A program made the translations under genes and the position numbers. The notes beneath the pieces were generated by a model, which saw nothing but the letters and a program-made list of their open reading frames with translations, did no database searches and had not been told where the DNA came from. Below, piece after piece: positions 8,380 to 16,988 of a DNA stretch of 64,000 nucleotides (position 1 is its first letter; the number at the start of each line of letters is the position of its first letter). The DNA is from Labrys sp. KNU-23 (GTDB lineage Bacteria; Pseudomonadota; Alphaproteobacteria; Rhizobiales; Labraceae): the NCBI RefSeq assembly GCF_008330945.1, contig NZ_CP043489.1, positions 2,615,501 through 2,679,500 on the forward strand, written 5' to 3'.

Positions 8380-8730
8380 TCACCGCGGCAGGTCCCGGCC
8401 AAGCGCGACCAGGATATCGCCCAGTTTCTCGACATAGAGTGCGCCGTCCACCGTGCGCTGGATGATGACATTGCGCCGGTCGAACTCGTCGCGCCGCCGC
8501 GCGGTGAGTTTGAGCTTGGCCAGGCTGTCGAGGGCGCGGGTGATCACCGGCTTGGTGACATCGAGCTTGGCAGCAAGGCCGCGCACGGTATGCGGCGGCG
8601 CTTCGAGATAGACGGTGAGCAGGATGGCAAGCTGCCGGCTCGACAAATCCGGCTGGGCGTCGCGCACCAGGGTGAGCATGACATCATGCCAGAGCCGCAA
8701 CGCCTGCGCCGGCCGCATCTCCACCGCCAT
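8380..8730 (-). CDS. MarR-family transcriptional regulator
   Basis: A 116-residue winged-helix regulator starting at MAVEMRPAQALRLWHD. It has the recognition region KLDVTKPVITRALDSLAKL, then the wing ARRRDEFDRRNV. An in-frame ATG 18 codons upstream exists, but the added residues are not helix-like. It sits on the same strand upstream of the NlpC/P60 gene, a pairing I recall from other rhizobia. The ligand and targets are unknown. Confidence 0.8.
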   Translation of the reverse strand: MAVEMRPAQALRLWHDVMLTLVRDAQPDLSSRQLAILLTVYLEAPPHTVRGLAAKLDVTKPVITRALDSLAKLKLTARRRDEFDRRNVIIQRTVDGALYVEKLGDILVALGRDLPR

Positions 8731-8962
8731 GGCTATCCCTGCCTCCGTGCTGTCAGCATTCGAACAGCCAGGATAGCGGCACAATCACGCAGATTGGGTT
8801 AACTGCGTGCCGGCTCGGCTTACTTGTTCAGATTTCGATCGCAGGCATAGTGTTCCAATGCTTTAACTATTTTCCCCATGCCGAATCCTTGCTGTTCGAT
8901 AAAAACTATGGTCAATTCGAGTGCTCCATCCATTGAATTGAAAAATAAGTTCAAAAAATTGG

Positions 8963-10084
8963 ATGGTACATAACAAACAAATGAATAAGCGCGTGACCTA
9001 TATGACATTCCAGAATCGCCAGTGGCTCCACGACACCAGTGAGGTACAAGATATGCCTCATGGAATGCTTAGTAAGATGGAAGGCGCGTTTTTGTTTTAT
9101 TTGTGTCGTGATGTCTACCTGGGCGCTGGCGAGATCATCGATGCTGGCGCTTTCCTGGGCGCGTCGGCTTTCTGCATGGCCAAAGGGTTGGAAAGAAACG
9201 ACCGCATCACGCACAAGTCAGGCCGCCTTCACAGCTACGATCTTTTCAGAGTGTGGCAGGAGGAGGGAGAGTCTGTCGAATACATGTCCGACCAACTCAA
9301 GAAACACTTCGGTATTTCCGTTGCAGACGACGAGTCGACGTTTCATGTATTTTTTAGGAATCTGGGCGAATATAGCCGCCATATTCGGATTTATCCGGGA
9401 GATATAACGCAAACAAAATGGTCGGGGCGGCCGATCGAAATTCTCTTCAATGACGTATCCAAGACACTACCGATCTGGCGGCATGTCCTGCGGCAGTTTT
9501 TTCCGTCCCTGATGCCCGGCATCTCCCTGGTCATCCAGCAAGACTACCATCATCCGCTGCTGCCCTGGATTCACGTCGTGCAGGAATATCTATCACCCTT
9601 TTTTGAGGTCGCCGAAAGCCACGTCCAAGACAGTGCCGTGTTCCGCTTGGTGGAGAGAATTCCCGATCGGGTCCTCGAGCGCATTTCGAACTATGACTTC
9701 ACGCTCAAGGATGAAATCGGCATGCTTGATACAGCGATCAAGCGGTTGGGCGACGATAGCGGGCATGTTGCCTTGGCCAAAGCTGTCCTGCTTGGGCGGA
9801 GCAGACGGTACGATGAGGCGAAGGAGATCTTGGATGCCATCAAGGGCCTTCTACCCACAACAAAGGATACTAAGCTCAATTTCAGCCTGTTCCTCGCATC
9901 CAAGGCCGTGACCCGCGAAGAAGCGCTTCATTCGGCCTTGCCGGCCGGCTTTGACGAACGTCGATATCTGGAAGCCCATTCCGATGTCGCAAAGGCGGTG
10001 CAATCCGGCGTTTTCGATTCCGGTTATCATCATTGGTTGATTTCCGGCAAGTATGAGGGACGTTCGATGGGGAAGAGCGACTGA
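8963..10084 (+). CDS. Class I methyltransferase-like protein with a C-terminal surface-glycan motif
   Basis: A 373-residue protein opening the AT-rich island. Residues about 55-70 (EIIDAGAFLGASAF) resemble the SAM-binding motif I of class I methyltransferases, and FNDVSKTLPIWRHVL plus IQQDYHHP occupy the positions of later motifs. The C terminus (about 334-369: FDERRYLEAHSDVAKAV, then GYHHWLISGKYEGR) is a short repeat unit I recognise from the ends of glycosyltransferases and other glycan proteins in alphaproteobacteria. Base composition is well below the flanking genes, suggesting transfer. Whether it methylates a glycan is inference. The start is uncertain; Met7 and Met14 are alternatives. 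Confidence 0.65.
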   Translation: MVHNKQMNKRVTYMTFQNRQWLHDTSEVQDMPHGMLSKMEGAFLFYLCRDVYLGAGEIIDAGAFLGASAFCMAKGLERNDRITHKSGRLHSYDLFRVWQEEGESVEYMSDQLKKHFGISVADDESTFHVFFRNLGEYSRHIRIYPGDITQTKWSGRPIEILFNDVSKTLPIWRHVLRQFFPSLMPGISLVIQQDYHHPLLPWIHVVQEYLSPFFEVAESHVQDSAVFRLVERIPDRVLERISNYDFTLKDEIGMLDTAIKRLGDDSGHVALAKAVLLGRSRRYDEAKEILDAIKGLLPTTKDTKLNFSLFLASKAVTREEALHSALPAGFDERRYLEAHSDVAKAVQSGVFDSGYHHWLISGKYEGRSMGKSD

Positions 10085-10195
10085 TCCACAAGGGATCTAC
10101 ACGGAACATGCGGCCCCGTAACTATCGTCAGGATACGTTGCGTGGATTGTGGCTCGCCTGTAATTCCAAGAGCGGCAATTAGAGCGAAGTAAAGT

Positions 10196-10891
10196 ATGGA
10201 ATATTTTCACGTTACGGCAAAGGAAAGTATTACGTCGGCCGAACATAGGGCAACCAACATCATTACACCCAAGGGTACGGCTCCCCTGGTCGATCGTACT
10301 TGGAATACAACTGCTGAGTTTGGTGGTGGTTGGGTTGGACCCCTGTGCCGTCTTACAGGCGGCCCAGGAAACGGACCGTGTTTCGATTTTGATTCAAATT
10401 CCGGAATCAAGAATTTCAACGGTTTCGATACCCCCGCCCTTGGTGGCGCCGTGACCTATTTTGTTGTGGCAAAAGTCAGAATGTTTAATCCCAGCAGTGT
10501 CACAACGAATTATCTTCTTGCGAGTGGCGCCGGATCCAAACTTACGGTTAGGCCGTCCCTTGTGAATGGCACAAGACGCCTTACGATTTCGACTACAACG
10601 ATTGAAGCTAATCTGCCTGTTGACGATGCGTTTGATGCCGGACGATTCAGCACGTTAATATTTGTGTTGGATGGGTCATCCAGTCGTATCAAGATTGGCA
10701 ATTATCCTGTCATTGCATTGCCGTTGGAGCCACATATTTATCGCGGCTTGATTGTGGGAAGGTGGTATTTGAATCGCGAATCCGGACCCGGATTTGATGG
10801 CCTTATCTCAGAGTGGGGAATGTTTAATCGAGCTCTTGATCAAACGGAGATGAACAATCTATTCGTTTCGCTTTCGAAAAATTTAAATTGA
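10196..10891 (+). CDS. LamG/concanavalin-like protein of unknown function
   Basis: A 231-residue protein with a beta-rich pattern and a LamG-like ending (FDGLISEWGMFNRALDQTEMNNL), the usual last strand and helix of laminin-G/jelly-roll carbohydrate-binding domains. VTYFVVAKVRMF and FSTLIFVLDGSSSRIKIG fit internal strands. There is no signal peptide or catalytic motif. Base composition is AT-rich like its neighbours, and it lies between the methyltransferase-like and GT61 genes. A surface-glycan or phage-like binding role is possible but unproven. Confidence 0.6.
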   Translation: MEYFHVTAKESITSAEHRATNIITPKGTAPLVDRTWNTTAEFGGGWVGPLCRLTGGPGNGPCFDFDSNSGIKNFNGFDTPALGGAVTYFVVAKVRMFNPSSVTTNYLLASGAGSKLTVRPSLVNGTRRLTISTTTIEANLPVDDAFDAGRFSTLIFVLDGSSSRIKIGNYPVIALPLEPHIYRGLIVGRWYLNRESGPGFDGLISEWGMFNRALDQTEMNNLFVSLSKNLN

Positions 10892-11002
10892 TCAAATCGA
10901 GATAAAAATTATTTCAATATTGTATAATAATGAATTGATTAAATTCTATAAAGAGAATTTTTATCTTTTGACGTTGATGGATCGTGGTACAGGAAACTTG
11001 GT

Positions 11003-12022
11003 ATGTTGAAACAGTGTACGGGGTTCTGGCATGAATGCGCTGCGTATGATGAGGATCCGCAGGTTATACATATGCAAGAAGCCATTTGCACAGAGTTTCG
11101 CCTGGCAAGTAAGTGGGGTTTTTTTAATCCTGAGGGTACGTTGGTTCCGGAGGCGACCGACCGTTGCGGCCTAAACAATACCTTTATGTTTCAAGTCCCA
11201 GAAATGCCTTGTGAAATCTCCGAGGTAAAGGACGAAGGACTTTCCGACTTCATCTATGGTGGCCGGGTAGTTCTTCACTATGGGCATTTTTTGATCGAAT
11301 CTCTGCCGCGACTTTGGCTGATAGCGCGGACAGGGTTGAATGGACGGAAAGTTCTCTTCCAGTCAGGGCATGCATTGTCGCTATGGTACAATATGCCCTT
11401 CGTGGCGCCATGCATGCATGCTCTAGGGATAAAGCTTTCGGATATCGTGCAACCGTCAAGTCCTCAGATTGTGCGTGACATTCTGATACCGCGCCCCTGC
11501 ATGCAGCAGGATGCCTGGGTTTATCCCCAGGTAGCTAAGGAGTTGTATGGAATAGTATCAAAGGGAATCATTAAAGGAACGGAAATTATTCCGAACGAAA
11601 AACCGGTTTATCTGTCCAAATCGAGATATAAGAGGCGAGGAACTGGGATAACGAATGAGCATGAAATAGAGGATGCACTGGCTCGATTAGGAGTAGATAT
11701 ACTATATCCGGAGGAATTAAGTCTCAAAGATCAAATTGTATTGTTTATGAGCCGGAGAGTTATTCTTGGAGCTCTAGGGTCCGCATTCCATACAGCAGTC
11801 TTTGCTCAACCTTCCGGTCGACAAATTATTTTGGCTCATAACCATTCTGTAAATCCGAATTATCTTCTTTTTGACCTAGCGGGAGGCAATAAGCCTGAGT
11901 ATTATTATAGCGATGATATCGTTATCTTGGGGCAGACCGCGGATATAGGCTACGCGATGGAGTGTCGTAATCCACAACGCGTGGCCGAGGGAATGATGAG
12001 TCTGGCCATGGAAAATTCCTAG
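11003..12022 (+). CDS. Glycosyltransferase family 61 protein
   Basis: A 339-residue member of the GT61 (DUF563) family. Diagnostic segments are YGHFLIESLPRLWLIAR near residue 93, the loop VYLSKSRYKRRGTGITNE near residue 200 (cf. the family's YxSRxxxxRR), and ILGALGSAFHTAVFAQP near residue 252, which holds the usual nucleotide-sugar site. Such enzymes add sugars to extracellular polysaccharides. It is AT-rich and probably recently acquired with its neighbours. The sugar cannot be inferred from the sequence. Confidence 0.82.
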   Translation: MLKQCTGFWHECAAYDEDPQVIHMQEAICTEFRLASKWGFFNPEGTLVPEATDRCGLNNTFMFQVPEMPCEISEVKDEGLSDFIYGGRVVLHYGHFLIESLPRLWLIARTGLNGRKVLFQSGHALSLWYNMPFVAPCMHALGIKLSDIVQPSSPQIVRDILIPRPCMQQDAWVYPQVAKELYGIVSKGIIKGTEIIPNEKPVYLSKSRYKRRGTGITNEHEIEDALARLGVDILYPEELSLKDQIVLFMSRRVILGALGSAFHTAVFAQPSGRQIILAHNHSVNPNYLLFDLAGGNKPEYYYSDDIVILGQTADIGYAMECRNPQRVAEGMMSLAMENS

Positions 12023-12038
12023 CGGCGATAGCAAGAGT

Positions 12039-12968
12039 TCAGCGCGAGGAAAGGATGTAATTTCGTAGCGTCCGCTCAAGCACCAATCCGCCTGCCAGGC
12101 AGACCATCCCGAAGGCTATCGTATAGGGCTTGTCCAGGACGAGTTGGCCATAGCCTGTATAATAGGCCGAGCGCATCCATTCCACGATCTGCAGCGCCGG
12201 ATTGTATGCGAGATATGAGCGATAGGGTTCGGGGACCATGTCGGGCACAAAGACCACGCCGGACGAAGCCCAAATGGCAATGATGAGAAGAGAATAGCCC
12301 GTCATCCACATTGGCACTGCGATGACGATGACACTGTTGATCACTCCCATGCCGCAGCCAAGTAGGATAGCTGCTCCCAACGCTGCAAACGCCGTGCTTA
12401 TGTCTCTCGGGATCATTGGAATATCGAACGCGAGGCCAAGCAAGAGCATGATTATGATCACCAGGCCTGACGTAACAATTTCGAGCAAGGCGCCAGCGAT
12501 GAGCACATCGAGCGCATTTACACCCGGCAAATTTAGAAGCGGTTTGGTCGTTAGAAGATTGACCATCATAAAACGCGAAAGATAGGAAAAGACCATGAAA
12601 GGTACTGTTCCCGTCGCAATGAACAAAACGACGCTTTCCCCGTAAGGTGCTGCTCGTCCGGTGACTGTAAAGATGAGGATGAGGATGAGGATATGCGAGA
12701 CTGGCCAACCGACCGCTATGAAATAGCCGAGTCCATGCCCGAAAAACCGCGTCCTGATATTTCGTAGAATGACCGCATGCACGACTCGACGTTGCCGCTT
12801 GAGCGCAGCCGATATTGTGATGGTGGAGGTTCGACTCAGATCCACTTCAAAATCCCATCTCGATGGATAGCCGCCTGCCTCCCCCTTTTCCTTAGCATAG
12901 CACGAAGCCATTTCTGGCGAAGTTGTTTGCTGGTCAGCGAGGAGCTGCCGAAATTGTGTTACAACCAA
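12039..12968 (-). CDS. Polysaccharide-type ABC transporter permease (KpsM/Wzm-like), no partner nearby
   Basis: A 309-residue ABC-2 permease with about six membrane helices. Cues are the cytosolic helix RRVVHAVILRNIRTRFFGHGLGYF before the first segment and the C-terminal YNPALQIVEWMRSAYY typical of capsule or O-antigen exporters. Normally such a permease works with a KpsT/Wzt-type ATPase; none lies in the window. The gene starts 10 bases before the end of the upstream methyltransferase gene, so the two are probably translationally coupled. The start at 12968 rests on this overlap; Met20 is an alternative. Composition is lower-GC than the flanks. Confidence 0.8.
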   Translation of the reverse strand: MVVTQFRQLLADQQTTSPEMASCYAKEKGEAGGYPSRWDFEVDLSRTSTITISAALKRQRRVVHAVILRNIRTRFFGHGLGYFIAVGWPVSHILILILIFTVTGRAAPYGESVVLFIATGTVPFMVFSYLSRFMMVNLLTTKPLLNLPGVNALDVLIAGALLEIVTSGLVIIIMLLLGLAFDIPMIPRDISTAFAALGAAILLGCGMGVINSVIVIAVPMWMTGYSLLIIAIWASSGVVFVPDMVPEPYRSYLAYNPALQIVEWMRSAYYTGYGQLVLDKPYTIAFGMVCLAGGLVLERTLRNYILSSR

Positions 12969-13720
12969 TAATAGCGACGGATTTCTTCCGACGATGCAAT
13001 CAAATTTGTAGATTCTATATCACATTCGGTGATATATTTTTCGTATCCATAAGATTCCATATCAATTTTTGACCATTTTTTCCAGATATCTGAATAATTA
13101 TCACGAAGAGACGTGGAATTTGGATTCAGATTAGTGCAGCAAACTAGCCCAGTGGGCGCTGCATCATAAGTATGTATATTGATATCGGGTCGATATTCCT
13201 TCAATATGCAAACGACCTTCCAGACATCGCCAGTCCAGCCGCCGCCATTGTCGGCGCGAGAAAGCATGGACCTATGCGTTGGAACGCAGTCATGCAGCAC
13301 AATGATTGAATTCGTATTACAATACTTTTCCGTATTATAAAAATCCCGCAACAAAGCTTCTGCTTCATGTAAACCATCAAGGAATGCAAGGTCGATGTTA
13401 TCATTCAACAATCGTATGGGATCATGATTCCTGAAGAAAAGATCACTTGTCGTTTGAAAAAAGAATGTAGCGGGGCGGTTACCAGTAGCAGAGGTTTTAA
13501 GTATAAACCGAGGATCTATCGCGATAGTCGGGCATTCAACATAATCGAGAGATGAACCTGTATTCGTACCAATCTCGAGATATGTCCTAGGCTGTAGATA
13601 CCTATGGAAATTCTTAAGGACCTCTAGATAATGGCTGCCCGAGAGAGTTCTCCCGAGGAAATTTTGATCCGGAGATTGAAGATTGCCGCTTTGCATTCCG
13701 TAATTTGGTTTACCGTTCAT
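12959..13720 (-). CDS. Class I SAM-dependent methyltransferase
   Basis: A 253-residue methyltransferase of the Methyltransf_24 or cephalosporin-hydroxylase-like type. Motif I is YLEIGTNTGSSLDYV near residue 47, the acidic strand is IDLAFLDGLHEAEALLRDF near residue 108, and IIVLHDCVPTHRSM follows. Strongly AT-rich. It overlaps the following polysaccharide-type permease gene by 10 bases on the same strand. The context suggests modification of an exported glycan or its lipid carrier; the acceptor is unknown. Confidence 0.8.
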   Translation of the reverse strand: MNGKPNYGMQSGNLQSPDQNFLGRTLSGSHYLEVLKNFHRYLQPRTYLEIGTNTGSSLDYVECPTIAIDPRFILKTSATGNRPATFFFQTTSDLFFRNHDPIRLLNDNIDLAFLDGLHEAEALLRDFYNTEKYCNTNSIIVLHDCVPTHRSMLSRADNGGGWTGDVWKVVCILKEYRPDINIHTYDAAPTGLVCCTNLNPNSTSLRDNYSDIWKKWSKIDMESYGYEKYITECDIESTNLIASSEEIRRYYWL

Positions 13721-14084
13721 GATAGTATTCCAATCTCTATAGGGGCCTTGGAATCAGGTATCGAAGATATCTCAATTATCTTTGTACAAAAGATCCGGCA
13801 TCAAACAAGTCCATCGTACTGCCTTAAATTGCTTACAATGCTGGGTCAGCCGGAATTCGGGGCAGAATTGTTTTCTCGGTGCCAAAAAGAGGAGCGAATA
13901 CACCACTCTCTTGGCATCTTGTTAGGTGACTCTTCATCATGCCCAGTATTGTGGACAGTATGTTCACCGATCTTCACGCGATGGTATCGAGATGCTGGTT
14001 GAAGGCAGCACTGATAGGATGTCCAGTCGGTTTCGTCGCCGTTCTTTCTTGGAGCCTGCCTTCAGATAGACCAGCCTTGACTTT
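13721..14084. other. Gene-free, AT-rich right edge of the island
   Basis: Between the methyltransferase start and the amidase stop I see no convincing coding frame, tRNA or insertion-sequence end. An open frame on the plus strand (13631-14002) lies mostly opposite the methyltransferase start and lacks recognisable features. Composition falls here as in the island and recovers near 14,050, so this marks its right boundary. Confidence 0.4.
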
Positions 14085-15512
14085 CTAGAGCACGATTCTC
14101 GGCTCGATCGGTACCAGCGCGCTCAGGCCTAGCAGATCTTCCAGCACGGCGCCCGCGCTCAGCAGGGCCGCCTCGCCGCGGGGCCGGCCGATGAGCTGCA
14201 CACCGACAGGGCGGCCGTCGGCCGTGAAACCGGCGGGCAGAGCGAGGGAAGGGCAGGAGGTCATGGTGATGACGCTGGCGATCTTGAGCCAGTCGACATA
14301 GTTCTCGAACCTTGTGCCCTCCACCTCGCGCACCCAGCGTTGCTCGATGCCGAGCGGTGGGGTGCAGGCGGCCGGGGCGATCAGCACGTCATAGCGCGAG
14401 AAGAAGGCGGCGATATCGTCATAGAGCTTGCTGCGGCGGAGCATGGCGGTGCCGATGGTATCGGCGTCCAGGGCGCGGCCCTTCTCGATGTTCCAGATGA
14501 CGTCCGGCTTGAGTTCGCTGCGGCGCGCCTCGAGCAGTTCGCGCATGCCGGCGGCGTAGGACAGGGCGCGCAGCGTCTGGAAGGCTTCCGGTACGCCGGC
14601 AAAATCGGGACAGGCTTCCTCGACGATCGAGCCGGCTTCCTCCAGTTTCCTGGCTGCGGCCTCGGCGATCGCCCGGGTCTCGCGATGGACCGGCGTGACG
14701 CCGAGATCGGGCGAGAAGGCGGCCCGTTTGGGCGCCTGCCGGCGGCGGACGCTCTCGCGAAAGCCGATGGCCGGCTCTTCCAGCGACAGCGGGTCCTCGA
14801 TATGCCAGCCGGCCATGGCGTCGAGCATCAGCCCGACATCCTCGACAGTGCGCGCCATCGGGCCGTTGACCGGGAGGGTCTCGAACTTGATGCCGTCTGG
14901 GCCGCTGGCGACCCGGCCGGGCGAGGGGCGCAGGCCCACCACCGAGCAGAAGCTGGCGGGCGTGCGCAGCGAGCCGCCGAGATCAGAGCCGGTGGCCAGC
15001 CAGACCTGTCCCGTGGCGAGCGCCACGGCCGCCCCACCCGAGGAGCCACCGGCGTTGAGATCTGTGTTCCAGGGGTTGAGCGTGTCGCCGAACACGGCAT
15101 TGAAGGTGTTGGCGCCGGCGCCGAATTCGGGCGTGTTGCTCTTGCCGATGGTGATGCCGCCGCGGGCTTCCAGGCGCTCGACCATGATGTCCGAGCGCTC
15201 GGGCACATGATCCCTGAAGATCTGCGAGCCATAGGTCGTGCGTACGCCGGCAACGTCGTTGAGGTCCTTCACCGCGAGCGGCAGGCCGCCGAGCCAGCGG
15301 GGGTCTTCGCTGGGCGGGGTCGCCATCAGGCGGCGGGCCTGGTCGCGGGCGCGCTCGGGGCAGAGCGTGACCATGGCATTGACGTTGCCGTCGACAGCCT
15401 CGATACGGGCAAGCGAGGCCTCGACCAGATCGAGCGGGCTGAGCTCGCGCCGCTTGAGAAGTTCGACCACCTCGCAGGCGGTGAGGCGGATCAGCTCGTC
15501 GGCGTTGCTCAT
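14085..15512 (-). CDS. Amidase signature family enzyme
   Basis: A 475-residue amidase-signature hydrolase with a Ser-cisSer-Lys triad. Lys82 lies in LPLAVKDLNDVAGV, the glycine-serine loop GGSSGG is at 155-160, and the nucleophile Ser181 is in GSDLGGSLRTPAS. Length fits the cytoplasmic GatA-like amidases. No Tat or Sec signal is present, unlike the second amidase at 38,501. The substrate is open. It follows leucyl aminopeptidase on the same strand, with about 85 bases between. Confidence 0.9.
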   Translation of the reverse strand: MSNADELIRLTACEVVELLKRRELSPLDLVEASLARIEAVDGNVNAMVTLCPERARDQARRLMATPPSEDPRWLGGLPLAVKDLNDVAGVRTTYGSQIFRDHVPERSDIMVERLEARGGITIGKSNTPEFGAGANTFNAVFGDTLNPWNTDLNAGGSSGGAAVALATGQVWLATGSDLGGSLRTPASFCSVVGLRPSPGRVASGPDGIKFETLPVNGPMARTVEDVGLMLDAMAGWHIEDPLSLEEPAIGFRESVRRRQAPKRAAFSPDLGVTPVHRETRAIAEAAARKLEEAGSIVEEACPDFAGVPEAFQTLRALSYAAGMRELLEARRSELKPDVIWNIEKGRALDADTIGTAMLRRSKLYDDIAAFFSRYDVLIAPAACTPPLGIEQRWVREVEGTRFENYVDWLKIASVITMTSCPSLALPAGFTADGRPVGVQLIGRPRGEAALLSAGAVLEDLLGLSALVPIEPRIVL

Positions 15513-15598
15513 GGCGCGAATTCCCGGAAGGCTGGATTGGCTTTGCTATAGCCGGAGCCGGCTGTGCCGCCGGCCCCGGTCTGTCTGTCTGCGGTGTC

Positions 15599-16978
15599 TC
15601 AGCCGAAACGTGCCTTGAGATAGGCATAGAGCGCGCGGGCGCCCATTACCTCGGCTCCCTCGGGCCGGCCGGGCTTGGCGGAAGGTGTCCAGGCGAAGAT
15701 GTCGAGATGCACATAGGCGCCGGCTTTCTCGACGAAGCGGTTGAGAAAGAGGGCCGCAGTGATCGAGCCGGCAAAGCCGCCGCCCGGGGCGTTGTTGAGA
15801 TCGGCGACCTTGGAGTCCAGCATAGCGTCATAGGGTGGCCAGAGCGGCAGGCGCCAGAGCGGGTCGTTCTCGCTGGCGGCATGGGCCAGGAGATCGGTCG
15901 CCACCTTTTCGTTCCGCGTGAACAAAGGCGGCAGATCCGGGCCGAGGGCGACTCGGGCGGCACCGGTGAGAGTCGCCATGTCGACGATCAGCTCGGGCGC
16001 CTCCTCGTCAGCAAGCGCGAGGGCGTCGGCCAGCACCAGGCGGCCCTCGGCGTCGGTATTGCCGATCTCCACGCTCAGCCCCTTGCGCGAGGCCAGGATG
16101 TCGCTGGGCCGGAAGGCATCGCCGGAAATCGCGTTCTCGACGGCCGGGATCAGCACGCGCAGGCGCAGCTTGAGGCCGGCCGCCATGATCATGCTGGCGC
16201 AGGCAAGCACCGAGGCGGCTCCACCCATGTCCTTCTTCATCAGGAGCATGCTGGCCGATGGCTTGATATCGAGGCCGCCGGTGTCGAAGATCACGCCCTT
16301 GCCCACCAGCGTCACCTTGGGATGAGAAGGATCACCCCAGGTGAGGTCGACAAGCCGCGGCGCGCGCGAGGAGGCGCGGCCGACGGCGTGAATCATCGGG
16401 AAGTTCCCGGCGAGGAGTTCCTCGCCGACCACGACCCGGAACGCCGCACCGTGCCGCTCGGCCAGGGCGCGAGCCGCCTCGGCCAGTTCCGCCGGGCCGA
16501 GATCATTGGCCGGCGTGTTGACGAGGTCGCGCCCGAGCGCCACAGCCTCGGCAATCGACAGGATTTCATCGCGGTCGACACCATCGGGTGCGATAAGCTG
16601 TATGGCCTTGATATCGTTGCGCTTGTAGCGACCGAAACGATAAAGGCTCAAAACCCAGCCGAGCGCTGCGAGCCGGTCATCATGGCTGGCATTGGCGAAT
16701 CGATAGGTGCCCACGGGCAGGAGGGGGGCGAGCTTGCCGGGCAGGAAGCCATCGCGATGGCGGGCCGATTCGCCCTCGAGGCCGAAGATCACCCCGGCGA
16801 GGCTGCCGTCAGGCCCCGGCAGAACGAGGTGGCGCCCGGCACTCGCTTCGAAACCATTGGCGGCGATCCAGTCCCGCTGTGCTTGCGGCAGCCGCTCCAG
16901 CACCGCACCGGCGGTCTCCTTGGTGGCGAACCAGATGGGAACGGCCTGTTCGGCAGCGGCAAGCAGAGGCTCGGACAT
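15599..16978 (-). CDS. Leucyl aminopeptidase family protein (M17)
   Basis: Dimetal aminopeptidase of 459 residues that releases N-terminal amino acids in the cytoplasm. The M17 signature NTDAEGRL is at residues 307-314 and supplies Asp309 and Glu311. The other metal-binding positions fit Lys227 and Asp232 (VGKGVIFDTGG) and Asp250 (KKDMGG). It is usually accompanied in rhizobia by an NlpC/P60 peptidase gene; here that gene is at 7.4-8.2 kb, separated by the AT-rich island and an amidase gene. Confidence 0.92.
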   Translation of the reverse strand: MSEPLLAAAEQAVPIWFATKETAGAVLERLPQAQRDWIAANGFEASAGRHLVLPGPDGSLAGVIFGLEGESARHRDGFLPGKLAPLLPVGTYRFANASHDDRLAALGWVLSLYRFGRYKRNDIKAIQLIAPDGVDRDEILSIAEAVALGRDLVNTPANDLGPAELAEAARALAERHGAAFRVVVGEELLAGNFPMIHAVGRASSRAPRLVDLTWGDPSHPKVTLVGKGVIFDTGGLDIKPSASMLLMKKDMGGAASVLACASMIMAAGLKLRLRVLIPAVENAISGDAFRPSDILASRKGLSVEIGNTDAEGRLVLADALALADEEAPELIVDMATLTGAARVALGPDLPPLFTRNEKVATDLLAHAASENDPLWRLPLWPPYDAMLDSKVADLNNAPGGGFAGSITAALFLNRFVEKAGAYVHLDIFAWTPSAKPGRPEGAEVMGARALYAYLKARFG

Positions 16979-16988
16979 GGTGCAACTT

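Noticed and set aside
13631..14002. 123-residue plus-strand frame at the island's right edge
   Set aside because: Overlaps the methyltransferase start in antisense, no recognisable features or ribosome-binding site.
14340..15551. 403-residue open frame antisense to the amidase
   Set aside because: Shadow of the amidase-signature gene.
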